Below, piece after piece: positions 48,101-55,570 of a stretch of 64,000 nt of DNA. The DNA lies in the NCBI RefSeq assembly GCF_002215215.1, contig NZ_CP018632.1:514001-578000 (forward strand), in the 5' to 3' direction. The stretch is from Granulosicoccus antarcticus IMCC3135. Its GTDB lineage: Bacteria; Pseudomonadota; Gammaproteobacteria; Granulosicoccales; Granulosicoccaceae. How positions within the stretch are numbered: position 1 is the first letter of the stretch; every line of letters starts with the position of its first letter. The notes beneath the pieces are model-generated. The model was not told the DNA's origin. It ran no database searches and worked only from the letters and a program-made list of their open reading frames with translations. The translations under genes and the position numbers were made by a program.

Positions 48101-48218
48101 CTCGGTACATCTCTTCGGCCAGTGTTTTTGGTTTGAGCACGAGTTCCCCGCTCTTGACCCCAAAGTTGCCGCCTCCAGCTCCCGCATTAGCCCCCCCCCC
48201 GAATCGACCTCTATCCAA
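36171..48218 (-). CDS. Giant cadherin-repeat surface protein, second part (frameshifted continuation)
   Basis: This frame continues the 55570-48089 gene after the G10 run and has no credible start of its own (only TTG codons at its edge, no ribosome site). Order, numbered on the joined protein: a glycine-rich link and jelly-roll-like domain (about 2460-2585); one Ig-like domain; 29 cadherin-like repeats of 111 residues (about 2715-5933); an Ig-like He_PIG-type domain; two or three cadherin domains; a 300-residue acidic region; and a hydrophobic helix (about 6393-6425, ending LLQSGSLLATALS) followed by PLWRAIDPIPVL and a short polar tail. It is therefore a long stalk with a C-terminal membrane anchor. 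The stop overlaps the start of the GGDEF-EAL gene. Confidence 0.85.
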   Translation of the reverse strand: MDRGRFGGGANAGAGGGNFGVKSGELVLKPKTLAEEMYREVDLSTAATATLSFAYTNPFVGTESVAMQVSGDGGISYSTLHTFDTFSDTGSGTKSFDISSYIASDTRIRLLVESADAGNLSIDDIQIEYTSLGGGTSAFSTASDTATLTVEPVADTPSVTNATTSEDTQSATGLVLSRNTADGTEVSHYKITGIADGTLYKNDGVTQVTNGSFITIAEGNAGLKFTPSLDFNGTANFNVQASTSGNDSGLGGGLAVASVTVTPVNDVPVATGNAVTASEDVPLVINEADFLFTDPENNDLVSVTISGLNLNAGTLTHSAGSVTVTDGMTILVADLADLTFTSALNDSTNSSFTYKVNDSGSGVTSALMNITVNPVNDVPVATGNTVTASEDVSLVIDESDFLFSDTENDDLVSVTIDGLNLNSGTLTHSAGSVTVTNGMTILVADLADLTFTSALNDSTNSSFTYKVNDSGSGVTSALMNITVNPVNDVPVATGNTVTASEDVPLVISEADFLFTDTENNDLVSVTISGLNLNSGTLTHSAGSVTITDGMTILAADLADLTFTSAHNDSTNSSFTYKVNDSGSGVTPAQMNITVNPVNDVPVATGNTVTTSEDVPLVIEEADFLFTDTENNDLVSVTITGLDLNGGTLTHSAGSVNVTNGMTILAADLADLTFTSALNDSTDSSFTYKVNDSSSGVTSALMNITVNPVNDVPEATGNTVTTSEDVPLVIDEADFLFTDTENNDLVSVTITGLDLNGGTLTHSAGSVNVTNGMTILAADLADLTFTSALNDSTDSSFSYTVNDSGSGVTPALMNITVNPVNDVPEATGNTVTASEDVPLVINEADFLFTDTENNDLVSVTITGLDLNGGTLTHSAGSVNVTNSMTILAADLADLTFTSALNDSTDSSFSYTVNDSGSGVTPALMNITVNPVNDVPEATGNTVTASEDVPLVIDESDFLFTDTENNGLVSVTISGLNLNSGTLAHSAGSVTITDGMTILAADLADLTFTSALNDSTNSSFTYKVNDSGSGVTSALMNITVNPVNDVPEATGNTVTASEDVPLVIEEADFLFTDTENNDLVSVTISGLNLNSGTLTHSAGSVTVTNGMTILAADLADLTFTSALNDSTNSSFTYKVNDSGSGVTPAQMNITVNPVNDVPVATGNTVTTSEDVPLVIEEADFLFTDTENNDLVSVTITGLDLNGGTLTHSAGSVNVTNGMTILAADLADLTFTSALNDSTDSSFTYKVNDSSSGVTSALMNITVNPINDVPEATGNTVTASEDVPVVIEEADFLFTDTENNDLVSVTITGLDLNGGTLTHSAGSVNVTDSMTILAADLADLTFTSALNDSTDSSFSYTVNDSGSGVTPALMNITVNPVNDVPEATGNTVTASEDVPLVINEADFLFTDTENNDLVSVTITGLDLNGGTLTHSAGSVNVTNSMTILAADLADLTFTSAPNDSTNSSFSYTVNDSGSGVTSAPMNITVNPVNDVPVATGNSVTASEDVPLVIDEADFLFTDPENNDLVSVTIDGLNLNAGTLTHSAGSVTVTNGMTILAADLTDLTFTSALNDATNSSFTYKVNDSGSGVTSALMNITVNPVNDVPVATGNTVTASEDVPLVINEADFLFTDTENNDLVSVTITGLDLNGGTLTHSAGSVNVTNGMTILAADLADLTFTSALNDSTNSSFTYKVNDSGSGVTPAQMNITVNPVNDVPVATGNTVTTSEDVPLVIEEADFLFTDTENNDLVSVTITGLDLNGGTLTHSAGSVNVTNGMTILAADLADLTFTSALNDSTDSSFTYKVNDSSSGVTSALMNITVNPINDVPEATGNTVTASEDVPVVIEEADFLFTDTENNDLVSVTITGLDLNGGTLTHSAGSVNVTDSMTILAADLADLTFTSALNDSTDSSFSYTVNDSGSGVTPALMNITVNPVNDVPEATGNTVTASEDVPLVINEADFLFTDTENNDLVSVTITGLDLNAGTLTHSAGSVNVTNSMTILAADLADLTFTSALNDSTDSSFSYTVNDAGSGVTPAQMNITVNPVNDVPVATGNSVTASEDVPLVIDEADFLFTDPENNDLVSVTIDGLNLNAGTLTHSAGSVTVTNGMTILAADLTDLTFTSALNDSTDSSFTYKVNDSSSGVTSALMNITVNPINDVPEATGNTVTASEDVPLVIEEADFLFTDTENNDLVSVTITGLDLNGGTLTHSAGSVNVTDSMTILAADLADLTFTSALNDSTDSSFSYTVNDSGSGVTPALMNITVNPVNDVPEATGNTVTASEDVPLVINEADFLFTDTENNDLVSVTITGLDLNGGTLTHSAGSVNVTNGMTILAADLADLTFTSALNDSTNSSFTYKVNDSGSGVTSALMNITVNPVNDVPVATGNTVTASEDVPLVINEADFLFTDTENNGLVSVTISGLNLNSGTLAHSAGSVTITDGMTILAADLADLTFTSALNDSTNSSFTYKVNDSGSGVTSALMNITVNPVNDVPVATGNTVTASEDVPLVINEADFLFTDTENNGLVSVTISGLNLNSGTLAHSAGSVTITDGMTILAADLADLTFTSALNDSTNSSFTYKVNDSGSGVTSALMNITVNPVNDVPEATGNTVTASEDVPLVIEEADFLFTDTENNDLVSVTISGLNLNSGTLTHSAGSVTVTNGMTILAADLADLTFTSALNDSTNSSFTYKVNDSGSGVTPAQMNITVNPVNDVPVATGNTVTTSEDVPLVIEEADFLFTDTENNDLVSVTITGLDLNGGTLTHSAGSVNVTNGMTILAADLADLTFTSALNNSTNSSFTYKVNDSGSGATPAQMNITVNPVNDVPVATGNTVTASEDVPLVIDEADFLFTDTENNDLVSVTITGLGLNGGTLAYNSGTVNVTNSMTILAADLADLTFTSALNNSTNSSFSYTVNDSSSGVTSALMNITVNPVNDVPGATGNTVTASEDVPLVINEADFLFTDTENNDLVSVTITGLDLNGGTLAYNSGTVNVTNSMTILAADLADLTFTSALNDSTNSSFTYTVNDSGSGVTSALMNITVNPVNDVPEATGNIVTASEDVPLVINEADFLFTDTENNDLVSVTITGLDLNGGTLAYNSGTVNVTNSMTILAADLADLTFTSALNDSTNSSFTYTVNDSGSGVTSALMNITVNPVNDVPEATGNTVTASEDVPLVINEADFLFTDTENNDLVSVTITGLDLNGGTLAYNSGTVNVTNSMTILAADLADLTFTSALNDSTNSSFTYTVNDSGSGVTSALMNITVNPVNDVPEATGNIVTASEDVPLVINEADFLFTDTENNDLVSVTITGLDLNGGTLTHSAGSVNVTNSMTILAADLADLTFTSALNDSTNSSFTYTVNDSGSGVTSALMNITVNPVNDVPEATGNTVTASEDVPLVINEADFLFTDTENNDLVSVTIMGLDLNGGTLTHSAGSVNVTNSMTILAANLTDLTFTSALNDSTNSSFTYKVNDSGSGATSALMNITVNPVNDVPTFESVPLTSATEDAVYNYNITTIDGDGNPLKITATTLPDWLTLTDNENGTASLTGTPLDAEVGSHSVVLEVTDGTATTEQSFSVLVTDTNDAPTFTSPAAFTVAENTTVVATITSTDDTGTGQRYSLVGFDDDKLFNIESATGILSFNDAPNFESPTDFDNNNIYDLTVQVEDGAGLSATLGVTVNVVDVNEAPSLTVSELWTTEGFTGDIGMITFTDPDIGDQVSLHIVGGSAQAYFSVDPDSGSVHAIATLTPGAYTLEVQLRDANGMTINAQMQIHIDPIEPDLGAASSPIDSAEFANESSIVTEPDEQDGYSLIKDQFDSTDQLGYQSIGKYVDFSKPTFENSLEEPVSGANTGTSLIGETINTLFSANSYATHHASYPLDMADIDYADSRIRGYNLTLELLFDKTENVFDELEDTFASVMDGSLFSITLTPDILRALSSMHSDVDEQQEQSDEVLKIIVQAGAVASMALTVGFVTWLLQSGSLLATALSTAPLWRAIDPIPVLKAGQNEDDDHSCQYRSETQP
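37770..47426 (-). repeat. 29 tandem copies of a 333-base (111-residue) cadherin-like repeat
   Basis: Each unit begins NDVP-ATGN-VT-SEDVP and includes FLFTDTENNDLVSV, GTLTHSAGSV, MTILAADLADLTFTSA and MNITVNPV. The distance from first to last NDVP is 9657 bases, exactly 29 x 333, with no indels. Some blocks repeat at 1665 bases (five units); for example the variant CACCACCGGCACATC occurs at about 42709 and 44374. Recent multi-unit duplication or conversion is therefore evident. The NDxP step suggests calcium binding between domains. Confidence 0.95.
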
Positions 48219-51200
48219 CCTGTAGACCAGGACTGAGAGCCATTGTTGTTGCTGTAGGAGACCGTGCTGAAGTTGTCCAGAACGGTTTCTGATCCGGAAC
48301 CAGTCAGTACCGTTGTAGTTCCGTTGCTTCCGCTGGTTTGGTCCCAGGCGTGGAACGTGATGGCATTGGCAAGTGTGCCGTGATAATCCGCATTGGCCTG
48401 GAAGAACAATCGTGTCGATGCGTCTGCGGCCAGCAATCGTGCATTGGTATCGCTGACCGCTCCCAGTGTATTCCAGGTACTGCCATTGTTCGTTGAATAG
48501 AACCAGGTGCCGTTGCTTGTATCGGCCGCTGAGATCGCAATACCCAGCCCAGCGCCACTATCTGGATCAGTGACATTGTCCACCTGGCCGGATGGCGTGG
48601 CGAAATCTACCAGTTCAGACACCAACGAACCAACAGCACCTGTCGGAACGCCGGCATCTTCATCCACAGGGGAGATTATCGGACTCTGGGCGTTATCCAG
48701 AACGGGGGCTGTATTGGCATCGACGACAGTGATAGCTGCCGATTCCGATGCGGTGCTGTAGGCGGTATTACCGCCACCGGTTGAGGCATCTGCTTTCGTA
48801 CCCGCCGTGCCAGTTGTCTGGTCCCATGCATGAAAATCGAAACTGGCTGTGGTTCCGCTGACGCCGTTGGGCACGAACCGGACCAGATCGTCTGCACCGA
48901 GCAACAACGCCGATGTAGTGGTGACCGAGCCGATTGCCGCCCACGAGCCTGCACCGTTAAGCAAATATTCCCAAGTTCCATTGCCACTGGCCAGGGTTGT
49001 GATAGCGATCCCTTCGAGGGCATCGGTATCGGCATCCGTGATCGGGTCTCCAGCACTGGCAAGAATCGAGGCGATGTCCGTGCCGCCATTGTTGGTCTGA
49101 AATTTCGTGATTGTCGGCAGTGTCGTGGCGCCGCTATTGTCCAGTACCGGTGCGTCATTCTCCGAGCCAACGTCAATCGTCACGCTCTGCTGCGTACGAC
49201 CGCCATTACCATCGTCAGCTTCGTAGACAAAGCTATCGGTTCCATTCCAATCCGTATCGGGCGTATAGGTGAATGATCCATCAGCGTTCAGAGTAAATCC
49301 CGAAGCATGGCTGGGACCAGATACGAGAGTTGCGGTAATGACTTCGCCACTAGCTTCAGTCGCTGCAAATATCTGTATACGGCTATTATTCGTATCGGCG
49401 ACCCAGACTTGTCCGGTTGAATCCACTGCAATTCCAGCTGGATGCGCAAACTCACCTGCCGCAGTGCCATAAGTGCCCCAATCCAGGCGATAGTTTCCAG
49501 CAGAATCGAAGACTTGAATTCGTTGGTTGAAGTTATCGGCAATATAGGCATAACCGTCTGCGTCAAAGGCGATTGCGCTAGGGCCAGAAAGCTCGCCAAT
49601 ATCGTTGCCCGAGCTACCGAATGTCAGCAGGTGATTGCCAGAAGTGTCAAATTGTTGAATCCGATTGCCGGACTCCCCCACCCAGATAACCCCATTGGCA
49701 TCGATGGCAATTGTTAGTGGTGCATCAAACTGACCATCTGCCGTGCCATAGTTGCCCCAGCTAAGCAGGTGGTTGCCCAGATTATCGAATTTCTGCACAC
49801 GATCATTACTCGTATCCGTCACATAAATGTTGTCGCTGGCATCCACTGCAATTGCAGAAGGGTTCTCGAATTGGCTGTCACCTGCGCCAGTGACACCCCA
49901 AGTCAAAAGATGATTTCCAGCACTATCAAACTTCTGGATACGGTCATTGTTATTTTCGACAACAAAAATGTTTCCTGACGAGTCGATGGCAACATCAGCG
50001 GGTGAATTGAACTGGCCATCCGCTGTGCCAGATGAACCGAACGTCAGAAGATGATTACCGCCACTGTCAAATATCTGAATCCTGTGGTTGTTTCTGTCTG
50101 CGACATAAAGATTCCCTGAGGCGTCAAATTCAATCCCTCTGGGGTTGGTAAATTCACCATCAAGGGTCCCAGCAATGCCGAATTGGCTCACTAAAGCCGG
50201 ATCAGTTGAATCCGGATCGCTGTCGTTTGATAACACGCCAGAGGCTGCAACCGTTAATGTTTCATCCTCGATGACGCTGTAGGACTCTGCCACTGTAACC
50301 GGTACATCATTGACCGGCGTGATGGCAACGGCGATGGTGTGCTCGTCTTCGAGGATCCCGAAATCCGAAGGAGGGTTGAAGTAGAGCTCTGAGACGAAAA
50401 TACGGATCCGGGTGGCTTCGTCATAATCGGTTGGGCCAACGTAGGTCAATCCTTCCAGAGCGTTGTTGACTGAGGCAAGTGTGCCATATATGTCGATGTA
50501 GTCGCTGCCATCACCGCTGACCGAATCTAAACCGGCCAGGGAGGCAAGGGTCGCGGTTCCATGGTCCATGACGACCTGAACACTGTACTTTTCTCCACCA
50601 CTATCGCCATCTACATCAGTGATAATAATCTGATTGCCGTTAGCTGCTGAAAAAACCAATGGTGCTTCTTCTGCAACAGTTACCGCCACTGGAGCCGAAA
50701 TCAAGGGGCTATCGTTGATGGGTTCCACCGTGATACCCACGGTGGCAGTATCGTGGCCCTGATGCCCCATCATCAGCACGATTTCATTCTCGCTGAGGGC
50801 GGCATTGTATATCCGCACATCATCCAGGCTGCCAGCCATCGGAACACTACCGGCTTGCGAACCGACCAGGCTGCCGATGGCAATATCCTGAGTGGAATAA
50901 GTGCTCCAGTCCGGCACGGCTGCGGATGAGGCGGTGTTCACCAGTACGCCGTCAACGAAGAAATTCACCTCGTCACTGGTATCACTGAAGGTAACCGCAA
51001 GGTGATGCCAGCCGTCACCAGCGACATCATAGGTAGATGCCGTACTGTGGCTTGTGCCAAAGGCCGTATAGCTGACACCAAAGCCTGCCGTCGGATTGTG
51101 GTTGTCCAGTTCTATATAAAACTGGTCAGCCAGCGACAGCACGACATTGTCCTCCTCAATCGCATCAAGGTTCACCCAGGAGGCAAGGGTCAATTCACCA

Positions 51201-54200
51201 CCAAGACCCTGAGTACCATTGCTGACGGTGAGCTTGTCGTCGCCATCGAAGTCAAGCACGTCGCCACGTTCTGAGTCTGTCCCAGGGCTTGGCTTGCTGG
51301 GATCACTAGACGTACTGGCATGGTTGCCATTACCACTCTGATCGGTGAAAACACCGTTCTCGAAATCGAACCGCGCATGCAGGCCAGCTTCGGTGGCAGC
51401 GCTTGATCCTGTGGTAACGATCAGCGAATCACTGCCATGATAATTCTCGCCGGGGCTATAGCTCAGACCATCCAGTGCAGAGTTGATGGCCGCCTCTGTG
51501 CCGAAAACAACCAGCGCTGCTTCACCATCGCCGGTTCCATCGAGAAAAGTGATACCTGCCGTGCTACCCAGTGTCAGTGTTCCACTGCTGACACTCAGGC
51601 TGGCACTGGCCGGTTGGTTGGCAGGCTTGCCACTGCTGAATTCGATAGCGTTGCCATCCACTGTCGAAAATGTGAAGCTGGTATCTTCGTTGGTGGTTTG
51701 CCCGATCGGTACTGTCCAGGAGGCATCGTCAGGCAGGTCATTCAGCAGAACGTTAACGTTTTTTTCGAAGATATTGCTATCGCCATCGGTCACCCGAATA
51801 GTCAGGATATGCGGCGAGTTGGTTTCATAGTCCAGCTTCGAACCATCGGCCACGCTGATGACACCCGTGTCGGCATCGATAGCGAAAGCACTGGTTTCAG
51901 TCTGCGATTGAATGGTGTAGGTCAGTGCATCCGTTGCGTCGAGCACCTCGTCCGCATTCCATTCGACGATGTAGGTGAAATTGCTTCCGTTGTTGTCATA
52001 CCAGGCACCCGTGGCAGTTATCCGCAAGAAATCTTCCCCGGCGGCATCTGAGAGACCCATGTGTGAGGCGTATTCTCCATCCACCCGTGCACCCGTTGCC
52101 CCACCACTCCAGAATTTCTCGCTGGACTCGCTTGCGCCGTCCAGCCAGTGCCACTCTCCTTCGGTGCCTGCATCCGAAGCACCCAACCAGATCTCATTGC
52201 CTGAATCAAGCACGTACTGTAGAACCAGCTCATTCTCATTGGCAGAATCAACGGTAACCAGTTGTCCGGCGATACCGTTCAGATTGGATCCCGTTGCCGC
52301 ATCACGTGCCGTGATGAAATTGACTGCTGAATTGACATGCCGATAAAATTTTCCTGTCTCGGCGTTGTAGGCCAGACTGGAGTCGGCGGCGAGCAGGGCG
52401 GCAATGCGGGTATCACGTTGTGTGTCCGTTCCAGACACAGCCCCTACCACTGTTCCATCGGCACTATTCTCTTCAACGGCCAGCAACAACTCGGGCGTAC
52501 TGGTGACGTAGCCCCCGACAGCACCCACATTCATCGCCGTCAGGTTGTTGCCACTGACCGAGTCGGTCACGATTCGATTGCCCGTTGTTGAATCCAGCGA
52601 GAACGTATTGAAGGTCCAGTTGGCGATCATGCCTGGTTCGTCGTAGACCAGGGTATCCAGATAATTGTCCAGAATTTCAGCGTTGGATCGCACATCATTG
52701 AAAATGCGGAAGTCATGCAGTTTTCCCTGAAAAACCTCTTCCAGATCGAAATCTCCGCCTGGCGAATCCTGGTCCCGTATCATTGTCAGTTGACCGCCTG
52801 CAAGCAAGGTATGACCTGTGCTCAAGCCTGTACCTGACAAGATCGAAATGCCATCGACAAGGACCTCGTAGGCGCCGGTTAAACTTGACCAGGTGGCGCT
52901 AAGGGTGTGCTCCTTGCCGTCAAAAAGCACGTTTGCGTTGTAAGCGGTGGACTCGACGATGACACCATTGATGGTCAGTTCGATATGAGAGGCACTGGCA
53001 CTGGTATGTTCAAAGGCTAATCGCACTTCATCGCTTTCTGATGGAATCGCATAGCTGATGAAGTCGGAATAATTCGATAAGGGCGGGGTGTCAGCCGAGA
53101 AACGTGCTTCGAGCGTAAAGTCGGTCAAACCGCCAAAGATAGCTGACCCTGCATCTGCGATCAGGTAGGCATCGTTGCCACCATCCTCGTTAACGCTCAA
53201 GCTACCGTCGGTTGCCGACACGACTTGTAGATCAACGGGGGCTGCTTGCTGGGTAAACTCGAACGCACCGATATCAACGGAGCCATCATTGCGAGCGGTG
53301 CCGTTCTGATCGGTTGCTGGCGCGCCGGTAGCGGTGCCGCCATCAATCGCCGAACTGCCTGCCAGCAAGGCATGCGTCAGTGTCGGGCCGCCGTTGTCCG
53401 CAAGGGGGCCAAGTCGTGCATCAACGGGGCTGAGCGTACTACCGACCTGATCGCTGTTGACGCCATCGGTGAGACCGGTCGCGGTTCCCACATCGCCGAT
53501 CAGATTGCCACCACTGGAGGAAAAGGTGTCGTGGACATCCGAATCGCTGACTGCCGAGTTTCCTGCCACGATTACGTTGTGCAGCGTAGTCGATGAACCG
53601 GCCTCAGCGATTCCGCCACCCTCTGCATCTGAGACGTTTTCCGTGATCGTTACGTTCTGTAGTGAAATTGCCCCTTGAGTATAGATACCGCCACCTGGGT
53701 CCTTGGCATAGTTTCCGCTGATCGTCACATTGGTGAACGATGAGGGTGCTCCATTGTCAAAAACCCCTCCGCCGGACCTGGACAAGGCGGAGTTGTTGGA
53801 AAGGGTTGTGTCGGTCAGAGTCAGGCTGCCATCGCTATGAATGCCGCCGCCCTTGTTCGTCGACGTATTGCCATCAATAGTGGACGACTGAATGATGAGT
53901 GCGCCGGCGTTGTTGATCGCGCCGCCGTCTTTTCCCGTATTGCTAATCAGATTGACAGTGTCTAATGTGACATTCGCGGTGCCATTGATGTTTATTCCGC
54001 CTCCCGCACTGACAGCTGCATCTCCGTCCTGGATAGTCAGCCCACTAAGGGTAACGGTGCCGGAGGCAATGTTGATGACGCGGCTGAGTTCGTCGCCGCT
54101 AATAAAGGTCTGATCGGTTCCTGCACCCGTCAGGGTAATGTCGCTGTCGATTTCAAGTTCGCCCAGGCTCAAGGTATAGGTACCAGCGCCCAGACTGATC

Positions 54201-55570
54201 GTATGAGCACCACCCAGTGCATTGGCTTCTTCCATGGCTGCACGAAGAGAAGTATTGCCAGCAGCATCCTCGGCGATACCGTCGCCGGGGGTGGCATCGG
54301 CGGTGTCGAGTAGTGTATCTACGGTGAAGCTTGCCAGAATACCCTGCCATTTCTGCCGAGCCTCAGTGCTGAATGCAACTGTCGTCTCGATGTCGCCCGT
54401 TCTGGATTCCAGGTTCCAGTTACCACCAAGGTTTGCTGAACCGGTACGGTCACTGCTAGCGTTGACATCTGCATCGGTCAGCCTGGCCAGCGAGGCGATT
54501 AGCGCTTTACCGCTGTCACTGCCGGCCAGATCACAACCATAAAAGAGCAGGTCAGCATCCTGGGAGAGGGCATCGCTCCAGCTGGCAAGCTGGTGCGTGT
54601 AGGAGGAGAGTGTCTTGTTGGATAGCCAGGTATCACCCAGTTGCACAGTGCCCTCGTCACCATGGGAGACAATGTGGATGGCATCCAGACTTTCGTAACG
54701 TGTAAGTATCTCGGCGATCTGTTCAACCCCATCGCGAGTCGGGTCCAGAATCATGACATCGATAGTACGGCTGGAGTCAGTAGAGGTCCGAATATCCTGG
54801 ATCAAGGTTTCGTAGTCTTCTACGCGAGAATCAACGAATACGAGTTCGCGTCGTGGTTCCTGAGCAGGCAAGGCATTGGCTGCTGCCACACTGCTTGATT
54901 GTCTGGTGGTAGGTTCGAGCTGATTGACACGATCTTGCTCGATGATATTCCCGGCGTGCTCATCAGATACCGAGACATCCGTGCTGGTCAGGTTTGACAG
55001 TGTGGATAAAAGCGAATGCCCCACATCGCCAGAAACCTGATCGAAGCCATGGATCAGCATATCGGCACCCACGGTAAAGCTGTCCTGCCAGTCTGCCAGC
55101 TCATCGGCCCGCACCAGCAGCTCTGTCAGATCAACTGTTGAATCTCCCATGTTAAAATGGGACTCTGAGCCAGCGACAACAAGGTGCAGGGTGCCGATGC
55201 TTTCGTACTGGGCCACTATTGCCGATATTTGCGTAATGCCATCACGATCAGCGTCAAGCACATGAACCTGCAACGAGTCCCCGGCTTGATTCTCCAGCTC
55301 GGCCACGATCGATTCGTAGTCCGGCGTCGCCGGATCGATGATCACAACGTGCAGTTTGTCTTGTCTGTGCTGCTCGCTGTTGGCGGCTGAGGTGGACGAC
55401 TGCAAGGACGAATCTATTGAAGAGATCAGCCCGATATGCGCGCCGGAGTCGGACGAACTGAGTTCGAGGACAGGCAAAGGCAGGTCAGCGGAGAACAGTA
55501 TCCGTTTTTCGAGTGTCTCCAGCTGAAAGGCGGTCTTGCCTCGGCTGTCTGGCTTGCCTGCCTGGTTCAT
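48089..55570 (-). CDS. Giant surface protein, first part: LEPR-XLL-like signal, DUF4347, LamG, lectin, NHL
   Basis: 2493 codons up to the frameshifted stop. No Sec signal peptide. Residues 17-30 (LETLEKRILFSADL) resemble the LEPR-XLL N-terminal motif of giant repeat proteins. Two DUF4347 domains follow (about 73-225, divergent; 241-410, with IHIVSHGDEG and DLLFYGCDLA), then a right-handed beta-helix region (413-770), LamG-like domains (777-993 and 1390-1603), a C-type-lectin-like domain (about 1067-1213, WLGASDAGTEGEWHWLDG), cadherin-type linkers and six NHL propeller repeats (about 1790-2073). Two related Ig-like domains (2140-2447) end at the G10 run. The modules suit glycan or surface binding. 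ATG 55570 overlaps the adaptor gene's stop (ATGA). Confidence 0.88.
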   Translation of the reverse strand: MNQAGKPDSRGKTAFQLETLEKRILFSADLPLPVLELSSSDSGAHIGLISSIDSSLQSSTSAANSEQHRQDKLHVVIIDPATPDYESIVAELENQAGDSLQVHVLDADRDGITQISAIVAQYESIGTLHLVVAGSESHFNMGDSTVDLTELLVRADELADWQDSFTVGADMLIHGFDQVSGDVGHSLLSTLSNLTSTDVSVSDEHAGNIIEQDRVNQLEPTTRQSSSVAAANALPAQEPRRELVFVDSRVEDYETLIQDIRTSTDSSRTIDVMILDPTRDGVEQIAEILTRYESLDAIHIVSHGDEGTVQLGDTWLSNKTLSSYTHQLASWSDALSQDADLLFYGCDLAGSDSGKALIASLARLTDADVNASSDRTGSANLGGNWNLESRTGDIETTVAFSTEARQKWQGILASFTVDTLLDTADATPGDGIAEDAAGNTSLRAAMEEANALGGAHTISLGAGTYTLSLGELEIDSDITLTGAGTDQTFISGDELSRVINIASGTVTLSGLTIQDGDAAVSAGGGININGTANVTLDTVNLISNTGKDGGAINNAGALIIQSSTIDGNTSTNKGGGIHSDGSLTLTDTTLSNNSALSRSGGGVFDNGAPSSFTNVTISGNYAKDPGGGIYTQGAISLQNVTITENVSDAEGGGIAEAGSSTTLHNVIVAGNSAVSDSDVHDTFSSSGGNLIGDVGTATGLTDGVNSDQVGSTLSPVDARLGPLADNGGPTLTHALLAGSSAIDGGTATGAPATDQNGTARNDGSVDIGAFEFTQQAAPVDLQVVSATDGSLSVNEDGGNDAYLIADAGSAIFGGLTDFTLEARFSADTPPLSNYSDFISYAIPSESDEVRLAFEHTSASASHIELTINGVIVESTAYNANVLFDGKEHTLSATWSSLTGAYEVLVDGISILSGTGLSTGHTLLAGGQLTMIRDQDSPGGDFDLEEVFQGKLHDFRIFNDVRSNAEILDNYLDTLVYDEPGMIANWTFNTFSLDSTTGNRIVTDSVSGNNLTAMNVGAVGGYVTSTPELLLAVEENSADGTVVGAVSGTDTQRDTRIAALLAADSSLAYNAETGKFYRHVNSAVNFITARDAATGSNLNGIAGQLVTVDSANENELVLQYVLDSGNEIWLGASDAGTEGEWHWLDGASESSEKFWSGGATGARVDGEYASHMGLSDAAGEDFLRITATGAWYDNNGSNFTYIVEWNADEVLDATDALTYTIQSQTETSAFAIDADTGVISVADGSKLDYETNSPHILTIRVTDGDSNIFEKNVNVLLNDLPDDASWTVPIGQTTNEDTSFTFSTVDGNAIEFSSGKPANQPASASLSVSSGTLTLGSTAGITFLDGTGDGEAALVVFGTEAAINSALDGLSYSPGENYHGSDSLIVTTGSSAATEAGLHARFDFENGVFTDQSGNGNHASTSSDPSKPSPGTDSERGDVLDFDGDDKLTVSNGTQGLGGELTLASWVNLDAIEEDNVVLSLADQFYIELDNHNPTAGFGVSYTAFGTSHSTASTYDVAGDGWHHLAVTFSDTSDEVNFFVDGVLVNTASSAAVPDWSTYSTQDIAIGSLVGSQAGSVPMAGSLDDVRIYNAALSENEIVLMMGHQGHDTATVGITVEPINDSPLISAPVAVTVAEEAPLVFSAANGNQIIITDVDGDSGGEKYSVQVVMDHGTATLASLAGLDSVSGDGSDYIDIYGTLASVNNALEGLTYVGPTDYDEATRIRIFVSELYFNPPSDFGILEDEHTIAVAITPVNDVPVTVAESYSVIEDETLTVAASGVLSNDSDPDSTDPALVSQFGIAGTLDGEFTNPRGIEFDASGNLYVADRNNHRIQIFDSGGNHLLTFGSSGTADGQFNSPADVAIDSSGNIFVVENNNDRIQKFDSAGNHLLTWGVTGAGDSQFENPSAIAVDASDNIYVTDTSNDRVQKFDNLGNHLLSWGNYGTADGQFDAPLTIAIDANGVIWVGESGNRIQQFDTSGNHLLTFGSSGNDIGELSGPSAIAFDADGYAYIADNFNQRIQVFDSAGNYRLDWGTYGTAAGEFAHPAGIAVDSTGQVWVADTNNSRIQIFAATEASGEVITATLVSGPSHASGFTLNADGSFTYTPDTDWNGTDSFVYEADDGNGGRTQQSVTIDVGSENDAPVLDNSGATTLPTITKFQTNNGGTDIASILASAGDPITDADTDALEGIAITTLASGNGTWEYLLNGAGSWAAIGSVTTTSALLLGADDLVRFVPNGVSGTTASFDFHAWDQTTGTAGTKADASTGGGNTAYSTASESAAITVVDANTAPVLDNAQSPIISPVDEDAGVPTGAVGSLVSELVDFATPSGQVDNVTDPDSGAGLGIAISAADTSNGTWFYSTNNGSTWNTLGAVSDTNARLLAADASTRLFFQANADYHGTLANAITFHAWDQTSGSNGTTTVLTGSGSETVLDNFSTVSYSNNNGSQSWSTGWIEVDSGGGLMRELEAATLGSRAGNSCSNQKHWPKRCTERSI
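48191..48200 (-). repeat. Poly-G(10) run at the frameshift of the giant gene
   Basis: Ten C on the plus strand, ten G in the coding strand. As given, the upstream frame leaves the run reading LMREL and stops at 48089. With 11 G (or 8) it continues as GGGANAGAGGG into the repeat region, and the whole frame becomes 19401 bases, exactly 6467 codons including the stop. Such runs slip readily in replication and in sequencing. Confidence 0.9.

Noticed and set aside
36171-48218. Second giant frame as an independent gene
   Set aside because: No ATG/GTG or ribosome site at its start, and domain order and frame arithmetic show it continues the 55570 gene across the G10 run.
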